A stretch of 64,000 nucleotides of DNA. It comes from Humulus lupulus (Eukaryota; Streptophyta; Magnoliopsida; Rosales; Cannabaceae). This document shows positions 31,800 to 42,239 of the stretch, piece after piece. The notes under the pieces were generated by a model that was given only the letters and a program-made list of their open reading frames with translations, was not told where the DNA came from and made no database searches. Where the stretch lies: assembly GCF_963169125.1 (NCBI RefSeq), contig NC_084794.1:70578665-70642664 (forward strand). The letters are read 5' to 3'. The position numbers were made by a program, and so were the translations under genes. Position 1 is the first letter of the stretch. The number at the start of each line of letters is the position of its first letter.

Positions 31800-33335
31800 G
31801 AGCTTAGTGAATTCAGCGATGAGGTCAGCCAAGACTTTTCCTTTTACTGCTGCTCGAGGTGAACATGTGATATCGAACTGCCCGAGTTCGACTGCCCATT
31901 TTAATAAGCGTCGAGCCGCCTCTGGCTTTCGCAGAACTTTCCGAAGGGGCTGGTCAGTTAAGACCGTGATGGGATGGGCTTGGAAGTAAGGACGTAACTT
32001 CCTTGAGGCCAAGATTAAGCAATAGGCTAATCTTTCGATGGGAGGATACCTCAACTCGACCCCGATTAACCTCTTGCTTACATAGTAATCCGCCTTTTGT
32101 ATGCCTTCTTCCTCTCGCACTAGCACCGCACTGGCAGCAAATTCAGTGATCGCCAGGTAAATGAACGAAGTTTCTCCGTCCATGGGTTTTGATAAAACAG
32201 GAGGTTGTGCCATGTGGGCCTTTAAGGCCTAGAAAGCCTACTCGCAGTCTCCTGTCCATTCACATTTCTTGTTGCCTCTGAGTAGATTGAAGAAAGGGAC
32301 GCATTTATCCGTTGACTTGGAAATGATTCTACTTAGTGCGGCAATTCTTCCAGTTAAACTTTGCAAATCCTTGATTTTCATCGGCAATTTCATGTCGATC
32401 AGGGCTTTTATCTTGTCGGGGTTGGCCTCGATTCCTCTTGAATTGACAATGAACCCCAAAAATTTCCCTGATCCTACTCCGAAGGAACATTTAAGAGGAT
32501 TTAACTTCATTTGATATTGGTTCAGAATGTTGAAACACTCTTGTAAATCCTTTACATGTCCTTCTGCCTTTTTTGACTTTACCAACATGTCGTCCACGTA
32601 CACCTCCATGTTTACTCCGATCAACTCCTTAAACATGTGGTTAACCAATCGCTGGTAAGTCACACCAGCGTTTTTCAGTCCGAAGGGCATTACTTTATAA
32701 CAGTATAACCCTGTATCAGTCTGAAAGCTAGTGTGATCCTCGTCAGGGGGATGCATACTGATCTGATTGTATCCTAAGTATGCATCCATGAAGGAGAGGA
32801 TCTCATGTCCTGCAGTTGCATCGAGCAGCTGGTCGATCCTTGGGAGTGGGAAGCAATCCTTTGGGTAGGCTTTATTGAGGTCTGTGAAATCCACACAGGT
32901 TCGCCATTTGCTGTTAGGCTTGGGAACCAGTACTGGATTAGAGACCCACGACGGATAAAAAGCCACCCTGATGAACCCATTCTCCTTTATTCTTTCGACT
33001 TCCTCCTTTAAGGCTTTCGATCTATCCTTATCGAGTAGCCTTCTTTTTTGTTGCACGGGTGGAAAATTCTTGTCAACGTTCAGGACATGGCTGATAACTG
33101 CAGGATCTATCCTAGCCATGTCTTTGTGTGACCAAGCAAAGACTTCCTGGTTTTTCCGCAAAAATTCCACCAGTGCATGCTTCGTTGTTGCTTCTAAATT
33201 CTTTCCGACCTTTATAACTCTGGTCGGGTCTTTTTCATCAAGTTGGACCTCTTCCAGGTCCTCGACGGGTCCAACATCTTCTTCAAAATCCCCAAAGCGA
33301 GGATCTAAGTCCCTATCCTCCCTTTGGGCAACACC
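31800..33335 (-). pseudogene. T2 reverse transcriptase and RNase H
   Basis: One continuous minus-strand frame follows the conserved UAG (33336-33338). It carries RT with LVPKPNSKWRTCVDF, MPFGLKNAGVTYQ and catalytic VYVDDMLVKSKK, then the thumb/connection (LTGRIAALSR) and RNase H (FIYLAITEFAASAVLVREE, YYVSKRLIGVELRYPPIERL). Two TAG stops at the join (CE*AF*ALKAH, about 32228-32240) interrupt it. The first is shared with T1 while T3 has a glutamine codon there, so T1 and T2 may share an inactive ancestor or the site may mutate repeatedly. Confidence 0.92.
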
Positions 33336-33338
33336 CTA
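33336..33338 (-). other. Conserved in-frame UAG between protease and RT (T2)
   Basis: The minus strand reads GTCACCAAATAGGGTGTT here. Exactly the same 18 bases surround the stop in T1 (12456-12458) and T3 (61857-61859). All other stops differ between at least two copies. Confidence 0.85.
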
Positions 33339-33451
33339 TTTGGTGACTCCATCACCGGATTGGGCTTGTGTGTCAATAGCCATTTGCAACCTATCTGGGG
33401 GAGTACTCTTCGACGTTCCTTTCTTCGCCTTTGTAACTGAGGCGTTGTAGC

Positions 33452-35777
33452 TGTAATGACCCAAATTCGCTAATAAGGCTTAAGGGCCTTGATTAGTGTG
33501 TTGGGAGGGCATAAATGGGGTTAGTGTGAATAGTATTTATTTGGATGTGATATTATGTGATTGATAGTGCTTAAATGATATTATATGATAATTGATGATA
33601 TTATGTGATAATATGAAATAAATATGTTGTATATGTGAGAACCACATTATTATGTGGATAACTTTGTAGCCGGCGACTCGAGCCGATCCTAGGGCTAGAT
33701 AGCGGGAAAAGTCACAACGAGGCATTATAATTGACTTTTGACAAGTCAGGGGTATTTTAGGTACCGGATAGTGATTTGGACTATCGGGTTATGAAAATAA
33801 ATAATTGGAGATATATTTGAGGTTAGGATGCCTAGGTGGGATTATTAGGGGATCTTACCGTTTTGCCCTCGGGGACGTTTCCGGCACCCCGAACTTTGGG
33901 ATTATTTTAATAACCTAAGGATATACTTTGGGAAGACTTTAGAAAATAGTAGACAGAAAGTGTAAACCGACCTCTCAGCCTTCTCTCTCTTCTCTCTCTC
34001 TTAAGGAAGGAAACACTCTGAATTTTCAAGAGAATCAAGCTGAATATTTGGGAATTTAAGGGAATAATCTGGAGGATTAGCTCACGAATTGATCAAGGAT
34101 TGAAATAGAGCCAAGGTAAGCTTTGAATTTTCGTTTCTATGGTTGGGAATTTTGAGAAAATGGCTGAGTTTTTAATGGTTGTGGTTTTGGTAATCAAGGT
34201 TGGATTTGAGGCTGGAATCTTTGAAGTTAGATCAGGGAACTCTTGGAGAAACGATTCTACAACTGAGGTAAGGTTCAATTCAAAGTTTGATGGTTGAATT
34301 TTAGAGTTTCCATGGCTGGGTTTTGTGTTTTTAAGTTAGGAAGTTTCAGTAATTGAAATGGGTCTTTGTTGGGATTCTAGCCTAGGATTCAGCTTGGTTG
34401 AGTTGTTGGAATCTTGTGGGAAGTCTTTGGATAATTGGGTTGTGGATTTGGGGTGGTTTTGAGTGAGTTTGCATGAGGTTTGGGAGTTAAAAATGGTGGT
34501 TTTTCTGGGTTCGAAGTGGTCGGGCCGCGACATGGTTCTTGGTGAGCCGCGGCCCTTGGAAGCTGAGATGTGCTGAGGAAGGAGGGCGGGCCGCGGCATG
34601 GTCCAAGCAATGCCGCGGGCCTTACCTGTTTTTGTGCATTAAGTGGGCTCTGTTTGGGGCCATGCCGCTGCATGGATGGCCTATGCCGGGGCCCTTAAGG
34701 GATTTTGGGATTTTGAGATTTTAGGCGTGGGAATTTAACTTAGGGTGCTCGGGATTGAATCTTTTACCATATTTGGTGAAGTTCAATGTTCTGAGGACTA
34801 GAACTTGGTTTAGAAACTCATTTAAGATTGTTAATGGTATCATTCATCATGGTTGTGACTAGGTGCTAAGCTAGGGCTCAGGGATCGGATCACGCTCAAG
34901 GAGTATCGCCCGTAACTAATTCATCTAGAATCCAAAGGTAAGAGAACTACACCCGGTTGAATATTTGAACGGGACTAAGGGCTCCCTGATATATATGATT
35001 GAAAGAATGGTATTATGCCATGTAAATTGTAAACCAACGGCCCAAGTGTGCCATGGTTAACTTGTGCAATTGGCACGGCTCGGACACTGGTATCCGAGGA
35101 CAGCTTATTATGCACTGAGCTCGATTTAAGCGGGCCGGAGTCAGTGGGTTAAACAGAGGGTGCGACCTAAGATGTCGGCCCTAGTATTTGGGTTAATTGA
35201 TTATTATATTTGGCTATGAATGTGATTAATGAGATTGTTGAATAGTCTAAATGTAGATGAGGTTATTTGTGCTCTGAAGTATGCTTATATGCTATGGATT
35301 GAACATCTGAACATGCTTACTAGAATATTTGTCTGATAATAACATATATGTTGTGTATGTTGTTTTCTTGCTGGGCCTCGGCTCACGGGTGCTGCGTGGT
35401 GCAGGTAAAGGCAAGGGCAAGATTGATCAGCCTTGATCGGAGAGCTCTGCAGGGTGAATGTACATGTCAGGCCGCTCAACCGCCACGGTTGAGGAGATTA
35501 CAGGGACGAGAGGACCAGAACCTTGTATTTTTCTTTAGTATGGCTAATGTATACTCTTAACTATTGAATTTTGTAAACCAACTTTTGAACATTGTACTTT
35601 TGGGGATCCCTTCTGTAAATTGTTTATAACTTATAAAATGTATCTTTTGAGGCCAAAATGTCTTTTAGCCCTAGAACACTTTAGCTAATAACACGTTTTG
35701 ATTAAACGACTTGATTAGCAAGTCTCACACCTTTATAAATACACAGTGTAGTGGTCTTGGCTATCCAGGGCGTTACA
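33452..35777 (+). mobile_element. Solo LTR of a Tekay/Del-like chromovirus inside T2
   Basis: This 2326-bp unit begins TGTAATGACCC and ends GGCGTTACA. It is flanked by a perfect 5-bp duplication GTAGC (33447-33451 and 35778-35782) that interrupts the T2 protease/RT linker. Its ends and several interior blocks (CTTGCTGGGC(C/T)TCGGCTCA, GGTGCAGGTAAAGG, CTCGACCGCC-like words) match the 3-kb LTRs at 46246 and 53280. No internal region or second LTR is present, so it arose by LTR-LTR recombination. Open frames inside are not genes. Confidence 0.93.
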
Positions 35778-35782
35778 GTAGC

Positions 35783-36503
35783 ACTCCCTTGCTTCTCTCT
35801 GATTTCCCAACACGCGTCCTACCCCTGCGTCTGTCGGGACTTTCATGGCCAAGTGCCATACTGAGGTGACGGCCCGAAGATCAACCAGTATGGGCCTTCC
35901 AATGACAGCATTGTACGCCGAAGGACAATCGACTACTATAAAAGTAGCGAGTAATGTCCTGGTAGCAGGCGTTGTACCTGCTGTGACTGGAAGTCTGATT
36001 GACCCTGCTGGGGCGAGTTCCTCACCTGAGAAGCCGTAAATTGTTTGGTTGCAGGGCTCCAAGTCCTTGACGGACAACTTCATGCGTTCCAGCGAAGATT
36101 TGTACAGGATGTTTACTGAACTTCCTGTATCAACTAGTACTCTTTTCACCATCATGTTGGCGATTTGAATGTCCACGACCAGCCGATCGGAATGTGGGAA
36201 CCGGACATGCTGGGCATCGCTATCAGAGAAGGTTATCTCACCATCCTCTGACCGAGCCTTCTTTGATGCGCGGTCCTCCACAAACATCATCTCGATGTCC
36301 TGGTTGTGACGTAGGGTCCGAGCATATCGTTCCCTCGCCTTTCCACTGCTTCCCGCGAGGTGCGGGCCTCTGTAGATAGTGAGTAAAGTGCCAGCTACGG
36401 GGTCAGGCTGCAAAGGCAGCGAGCGTTGGCGTGCGGGCGAATGCTCGTTGCCACCTGGAGCCTCTCGTTGGGAGTTTCTCGAGGTCCGTACATATCTTCT
36501 CAA
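35783..36503 (-). pseudogene. T2 protease region
   Basis: The minus-strand frame carries RFPHSDRLVVDIQIANMM and the retropepsin catalytic LVDTGSSVNILYKSSLE, then VVDCPSAYNAVIGRP. The zinc-binding GHDTNEC segment upstream is out of frame with it. The solo LTR splits the linker to RT at 33451/35778; reading would otherwise continue to the conserved UAG. Confidence 0.88.
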
Positions 36504-38587
36504 GTGTCCTTGTCTAATAAGGAACTCGATTTCATCCTTCAGCTGGTTGCATTCATTTGTATCATGTCCGTAGTCGTTATGATAACGACAGAACTTGGTA
36601 TTGTCTCTTTTTTAAATATCTTTTCGAATGGGAGCAGGTTTTTTATAAGGCACACTAGAACTCGTGGCCTCATGTACTTCTCCCCGAGACTCAATAAGGG
36701 CATGTAATTAGTGAACCGCGGTTCATAACGATTGCCCTTGGCTCATTTATTGTCAGAGGTGGAAGGCTCATTATGTGGTCGTTTCCCCCCGTTCTTGCCA
36801 TTGCCATTGTCGTTCCCATTGCCATTGGGTTTCGACCCATTGGCGGCTTTGGCGGGCTTGGCAGTCCCCTCTTCCTTGCCTGGGGGTTTCCCTTCACTGG
36901 CGATGGCATCTTCGAGCTTGATGTAACGATCAGCTCAATCAAAAAATTCTTGAGTAGTCTTGACTCCATGCTTTCTGAGGCTACTCCACAAAGGCGTTCG
37001 GCGCCTAACTCCCGCAGTTAGGGCCATCATCTTGCCCTCATCTCCCACTGTTTTGGCTCCAGCCGCTACTCGCATGAAACGCTGGACGTAATCCTTCAGT
37101 GGCTCTCCTTCTTGCTTGCGTATCTCGACTAGTTGATTCGCCTCAATTGGGTGCACACGACCCGCATAGAATTGTTCGTAAAATTCCTTCACGAACATCT
37201 CCCAAGAAACTATACTTGCAGAGGGGAATTTGAAAAACCACTCATGTGCAGCATCAGAAAGTGTTGCAGGAAAGATCCTGCACCGAGCGTCTTCGGACAC
37301 TTTCTGAATGTCCATTTGTATCTCAAACTTGTTGACATGAGATACCGGGTCACCATTCCCGTCGAAGTTTGGAAGCGTAGGCATCTTAAACTTGCTAGGA
37401 GTTTCTGCCATAGCTATCCTTTGAACAAAAGGAGTGCCTCTTCTCCTATCGTACTCGATGTGAGACGTCCGTCCCCCGACCAGCTGTTGTACTGCTTGGT
37501 TCAGGGCGTCTATTTGGGCTTGCACGGCTTCGGGAATTGCTGGGGCCTCTGTTGCTGGGGGAACGTACTCGTCGTGCCATTCACGGCGATCGTTGAGTAT
37601 GTCTCTTAAATCCTCGTCTCTTTGTCGCTACTCACTTGCACCGAGCCAGTTGAAGACGTTGTTTTGTCTGGGCTACCCCCCAGCATCGCGTCTCTCGGGT
37701 TGGTCTTCCCTAGGTGGTGGGCTTCTGCCCCCACCTCTATCTTCATTTCTCCGACCGGCATTTCCTCTGCCTGAGTCGGCCTCATTGTAACCATGGCCAT
37801 CTCTAAATCTCGACTGGCTATGGTGGGATCGACTGTTCCCTCGGTTGCATTCCCGGGCTGGTACCTCCCGAGCGTTAGAGGGTGGCCTGCGTTGGTCGGT
37901 AGGTCCCCGTGCATTATCATGCCGTGGGGGGCCCCGGACCGCAGAGCTTATCTCTGAGTTCCTTCTGTTACCAGAAGGACGTTGTCCTCTGCTCGGAGGG
38001 TTAGGCTCTTCGCCCCTATGGCGTCTACAACTGCGGGGCTGCTGCCCGGCCCTATTCTGCCTTGGCCGTGGGGGAATGTCGCGACCAGCCTAGGATGGAG
38101 GCTGCGCCTCAGGGTCCCTTAGCGGGACATCATCCTGTGGCATTGGTGGCTGCTCGGGCCTTTGGGGGCTCAAGGGCTGGATCGGCGGGCTAGGATTAGG
38201 ACCCCTTTGGGGCGGCCCATTTGTAGGTTGATCAGGCTGTGAGGCAGGTACAGCCTGATTCCTAGCCAACTGTAAAGCTGCTTCGAGGGCTGCCATGGCC
38301 TCCCTCTGGCGACGGTCCATCTCCGCCTGTCTTTCACTTAATTCCTGGCGTTGTCGCTCAATTTCTTGTTGATGCCGCGCCATAATCTCAGCAGCACTCT
38401 CCTGGCTGGTCCTCAGATTGGCCAGTTCATCCTGTAATACCCCCAAGGTATTCCTCAGCATCTCGGAATCCAATTCTTCCTCATCGAATTCCAAATGTGG
38501 CTCATCTTCGGTCACGTTTGGAGGTGGAGGCGGTTGAGATGGTGCAGCGCTAGCCGCCTGTCCAGTTTTCTTTGTTGTTTTCACCAT
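36504..38587 (-). pseudogene. T2 gag
   Basis: It starts at ATG 38587 (MVKTTKKTGQ), 48 bp inside the right LTR boundary, as in T1. An acidic coiled-coil N-terminus (about residues 25-95) with a Gln/Pro-rich tail ends at a TAG at 38090. The Retrotrans_gag domain (TPSKFKMPTLPNFDGNGDP...EWFFKFPSASIVSWEMF) is open at 36935-37525. A TGA replaces an Arg codon near 36933, and one or more shifts follow before the zinc-binding segment. Between the two halves the linker is arginine/proline-rich and poorly conserved. Confidence 0.88.
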
Positions 38588-38609
38588 TGATACTTCAACA
38601 ATATTATAT

Positions 38610-38634
38610 CAAGCTCTCAATGAAAGCACCAGAA
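38610..38634 (-). other. Putative primer-binding site of T2
   Basis: The minus strand after the 5' LTR reads TTCTGGTGCTTTCATTGAGA, identical to T1 at 9537. The conserved stretch contains TGG, as expected opposite a tRNA CCA terminus. Confidence 0.6.
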
Positions 38635-39241
38635 TGTTGACCCTGATTTTGGTCAACTGACACGGAGTCAAAAATGCTTGATGTGGACAAATATGTTGAA
38701 ATGAAGATAATGACAAAAACAGTAAAGCATACAAGAATTTATAGTGGTTCGGCCCCAGAATCTGGTAATAACCTACGTCCACTGGAGCTATTATTGATAT
38801 AATATTTCAAATGAGTGATCAAAGAACTAGGGTTCAATGAGTTTCACCAACCTCTGAAGAACAAAACAATATATCGAATGTGATAGCTCTATTTCACTCG
38901 TAAATCTCTAATCTTCAGTAATTAGAAAGCCCAAAAGTCCCTTCCTTGAGCCATTTTTCTCTATTTATAGGCTCAAGAAATATTACATTAATTTGTTACA
39001 GATATTCTTTCCTAAATAATCGGATACTCAGGAAATCATGGGAGACAATTTCGGATATGATCATAACTGCATAAGATTTTCTCCAAATATAACGAGTATA
39101 CGACCAAGCTGGTCGTATATAACGATTGAGCGTCGTGCCATAGAAATCTTTCTGGTCGATGGTCGAACAAGACTTTCGCCAGGTGTCAGCCACGTGTACC
39201 AAACGTCTGCCATGTCATCCATGCCTGTTTTTTGGATAACA
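38635..39241 (-). repeat. 5' LTR of T2
   Basis: This 607-bp LTR is the promoter-proximal one for minus-strand gag-pol. The TATA box is at 38969-38962 (minus). AACGG follows at 39242, where the hAT MITE resumes. Confidence 0.95.
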
Positions 39242-39739
39242 AACGGTTTATACATATCGCCAAATAATTTAACAATTAAATATTATTATTAATAAAGATT
39301 CATAATAAAACTTATAATAAAGAGTGTTTAACAAAACAATAAATATACAACAAACTAATAAACTTTGACAAAAAAAAAATATAACAAACTAATAACAAAG
39401 AAAAAATGTGATATAGAAGTAAATATTTTGATTAAAGAATAATATCTTAAGGTTAAAGTAGAATATATGTTAGCATCCTATGAAACATAATAATTTTTTT
39501 AGATGTTGTATATATTATACTATATAAATATATATGCATTAAGTTTAAATATAGTTAATTTGAAAAATATATATACAAGGATGCAGTGCAGTTTGTACGC
39601 ATTTATTAAATTAAAAATCGCAAACCACACTGCACTACGCAGTTTGGTAAAAATATAAACTACAAACGCATCGCGAAACTATAAATTGTGGTGTAGTGCA
39701 ACAGTTTATATGGTGCAAGGGATTTGATGAACACGCCTA

Positions 39740-40636
39740 AATCAAGCGGTCAACACGTGGATCATGATCCACGAGTAGTCTTCAATTGGCTTGAGATCGC
39801 CATATCTGGATGTTGCGAAACTCACTACACCTTAGCTTAAAGCTCAAGAGACCTGTGGTTATTGCTGTTCCTTGACGATAACCATTATCGTCCCCCAAAA
39901 TAATTTCTACGACCACCAAGTCCCTACAACAAGAAAGAGAAGAAGACTCGGTACCATTTTGATTCTTGTTTTTAAACTTTTATTTGTACTATTAAAATAT
40001 AATCTCTTATTTTTTTTAACTAATTAATTAATAAAAATTGAGGTATTTTGGTCATAGTTAAAATCATTTTGACCAAACTCTATTACATTTTGACAACCCT
40101 AATATTACCACAGAAAAATTTATGCCACGTTACACACCCCATTTAATTAGAGAGAAAATATAGGCAGCAAGTGATTAAAATGTATTAATAAGATTTATTT
40201 TTTGTTTTTGTATTAGGAGGTTTCAAATGAATCCAATTTCTTGGGGCCGTGATGTATTAAAACAGGCATAGCAGCAAAGGTGATTTTCAACGAGCTTTAG
40301 CCGTATAGTAGGTATTGGCTAGCTACATGGGTTCGCAACAAGAGATGTAACACTTCTGACCCGATTGCATGATGCAAATCTAGCGTGAACAAAGTAATAC
40401 AACACCGGTGAGCATTTGACAAACTATGGGTCAAAGAACTTGGATATCAAACTAATAGAAAACCATGTTTCAAAAGTAGGATTGAATGTCTGCAAATTTG
40501 CACTAACAAGAGTACTCGACTAACCGAAATAGTAGCAAACAGAATACAGTAAAACCATTTAAACATTTTGTTCCATATTGAATAATCGACTTAAAAGGAA
40601 GTCAAAATTTCACTCAACAACATCATATCCACTCAT
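39740..40636. other. Host DNA downstream of RPL34, no gene seen
   Basis: This is the 3' flank of RPL34. It contains a perfect 18-bp palindrome CGTGGATCATGATCCACG (39756-39773) overlapping a CACGTG G-box core at 39754-39759. No coding frame, RNA gene or transposon terminus was recognised otherwise. Confidence 0.5.
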
Positions 40637-41647
40637 TTAGCTCTTGGAGGCCAACTTTTCCTTGGCCTTTTGAATTTTCAAAACCTTCTTCACGATCTTT
40701 TGCTCTTCCACCAAGAAAGCACGAATGATCCTGCACAAAATGAATTTCTTAAGAGACCATTCGACTTGTTTCAATTTTTGATATAACACTGAGATCATGA
40801 GTAGTAAAGTTAAATACCTCTCCCTAACAGCACCTCCAGAAAGTACACCACCATAGGCACGGTTTACAGTCCTACGGTTCCTCGACAACCTAGAGCGCTT
40901 GTATTCAGTTGGTCTCAAGTGAGGAATCTGCAACAAATCAAAAATATAGACACGAACAAATCGTGAAAGGATAAGGAAGCCAAAAATAATAATGACACAT
41001 AAACTAAACACTGGAACCCAACTTAATGTATATAGATTGATAAACAAGCTAAAGAGACATGCCTTAGCCTAATGACAAAAGTGTCTAAAACCCAAATTTC
41101 AAATTCTTCATTTGTTTGCTATAACATAAATGGCACCCTGTGTAAATGTGTTTGTTAACCAAGTGAGTAAAACTTAAGATATTAAGTTTGTAATCATATG
41201 TATAGCCCAGAAACTAATGTAACAATTGATTACATTCGCACTATGCATGACCTAAAAACAAACCCATTAAAGCTCAATCAAACATGTATATTTGTAAAGC
41301 AATTCATTTAATAACACTGAATAAATCATCATACCCCCTGAATTCTCTTGCCAGTAATAGGGCATTTTGGGCCGCTAGCTCTCTTCTTGGTGGTCTGGTA
41401 GACCAACTTCCCACCTAACGATAAAACAAGCACAAAGTAAGCAAAGCCCAGAAACATCAAAACGACATCCTCCCACAAATTCAAGAAGGATTTCGATAAC
41501 GAAATGGTAAATGCGAACTGTAGTTAGTGAAAACAAAGATTTAGATTACTGGATGTATGGGAAAAAACCTGGGGTTTTGACGACACGGTGTTGGTTCGAT
41601 TTGGTGGCGTAGCTGTGTCGCGTGCGGTAAGTGAGGCGCTGCACCAT
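40637..41647 (-). CDS. RPL34: 60S ribosomal protein eL34 (four coding exons)
   Basis: This is the only host gene in the window. Exons on the minus strand are 41647-41569, 41414-41335, 40927-40818 and 40730-40637, all with GT-AG introns of 154, 407 and 87 bp. The spliced frame is 363 nt, giving 120 residues with no internal stop, the usual plant eL34 length. It starts [19 protein letters not shown] and contains the zinc-ribbon-like GPKCPVTGK segment and the highly conserved [19 protein letters not shown] block, ending KLASKS. eL34 is a structural protein of the cytosolic large ribosomal subunit. The intact splice sites and frame suggest a working gene. A longer unspliced frame over exons 3-4 is intron read-through. 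Confidence 0.96.
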
Positions 41648-41749
41648 TTTCGATTGCTTGTGGAACGAGCTCTGCGATTCTGGACTGCCAGCTAAAGAGC
41701 CGGAAAGAATGAAGAAAGAGTATAAATAATAAGGTTTTTCAATGTTATC

Positions 41750-41783
41750 AAACCCTAAATCGGATGGTTGTAACGAGTGGGCT
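41750..41783 (-). promoter_or_regulatory. RPL34 promoter elements: telo-box and site II
   Basis: AAACCCTAA (41750-41758) is a telo-box, and TGGGCT (41778-41783) is a site II (TCP-type) motif. They lie about 103 and 131 bp upstream of the ATG. This pair typifies plant ribosomal-protein gene promoters and couples them to cell growth and division (established for the family). Both motifs can work in either orientation. No clear TATA box was seen. Confidence 0.7.
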
Positions 41784-42239
41784 CTTTTTGACGGCTGGGA
41801 TTAAAAGGCTCAATAAAGGTTTACTTATATTACTTCTTTGACCACGGTATTTAGTATATTTTGAAAACATAGCCCGAGAATGTAACTTCTTATTACAATG
41901 TCGGCCCTGATGTTTTTGTTTTTAAAAGTTAAAAATTATTTTTTGAAAATAAATAATAGTATTTAGTATTGTTTTTAGACAATAATTTTTTTTTAAATTA
42001 CAAAAATTAAAATTTTTTGAGAACAATAAAAAAAGGGCATATTTGACATTGTTTTCTGTTTTTTGTTTTCAAAGTTGTGTTTTGAGAAATGAGAACAGAA
42101 AACAGTTTTTGTAGTTTTCAAAAAACAAGAGGTGTTTGGTTAATGTTTTCTAAAAACTATTTTTTAGTTTTATTTTTTTTAAATCTTAAATAAAAAATTA
42201 ACAAATATGTTTACAAATAGAAAAATCTTTTAAAAGTTT
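41784..42239. other. Intergenic region upstream of RPL34
   Basis: No gene was recognised. From about 42040 it becomes rich in TTTTGTTTTC/GAAAACA words that are self-complementary with about 43230-43400. This marks the outer part of the foldback region that follows. Confidence 0.4.

Larger units (their letters stand above)
25372..39241 (-). mobile_element. Ty3/gypsy Tat-lineage retrotransposon T2, minus strand
   Basis: Two 607-bp LTRs (25372-25978 and 38635-39241) are flanked by a perfect target duplication AACGG at 25367-25371 and 39242-39246, splitting the hAT MITE copy 2. Gag-pol reads on the minus strand. An antisense gene reads on the plus strand between integrase and the left (3') LTR. 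Subtracting the nested solo LTR leaves about 11.5 kb, the most complete Tat copy here. By eye the LTRs differ at about 17 positions. Gag-pol has scattered stops, a 58-base loss before integrase and a changed integrase catalytic residue, so it is not autonomous. Confidence 0.95.
18570..39739. mobile_element. hAT-type MITE, copy 2, split into three parts
   Basis: The left end TAGGGGTGTTCG (18570) and right end TGAACACGCCTA (ending 39739) match the ends of copy 1. The body aligns to copy 1 in three blocks: 18570-18602, about 25225-25371 and 39242-39739. The gaps are exactly the LTR-like unit 18603-25224 and the Tat element T2 with its AACGG duplication. Without insertions it would be about 680 bp. 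An 8-bp target duplication is not evident (TCGGAACC left, AATCAAGC right). Confidence 0.9.

Noticed and set aside
34389..34673. Proline/serine-rich minus-strand frames in the solo LTR and in the Tekay-like LTRs (47029-47410, 54018-54427)
   Set aside because: They occur at the same place in noncoding LTR sequence, shift frame between copies and contain no domain.
40200..40260. Possible plastid-derived insert (AGGAGG followed by ATGAATCC near 40216-40232)
   Set aside because: The frame closes after a few codons and matches no plastid gene I recognise; chance resemblance to a ribosome-binding site.
40637..41047. Single 136-codon minus-strand frame as the RPL34 product
   Set aside because: It reads through introns. 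The four-exon model gives the conserved 120-residue eL34 with GT-AG borders.
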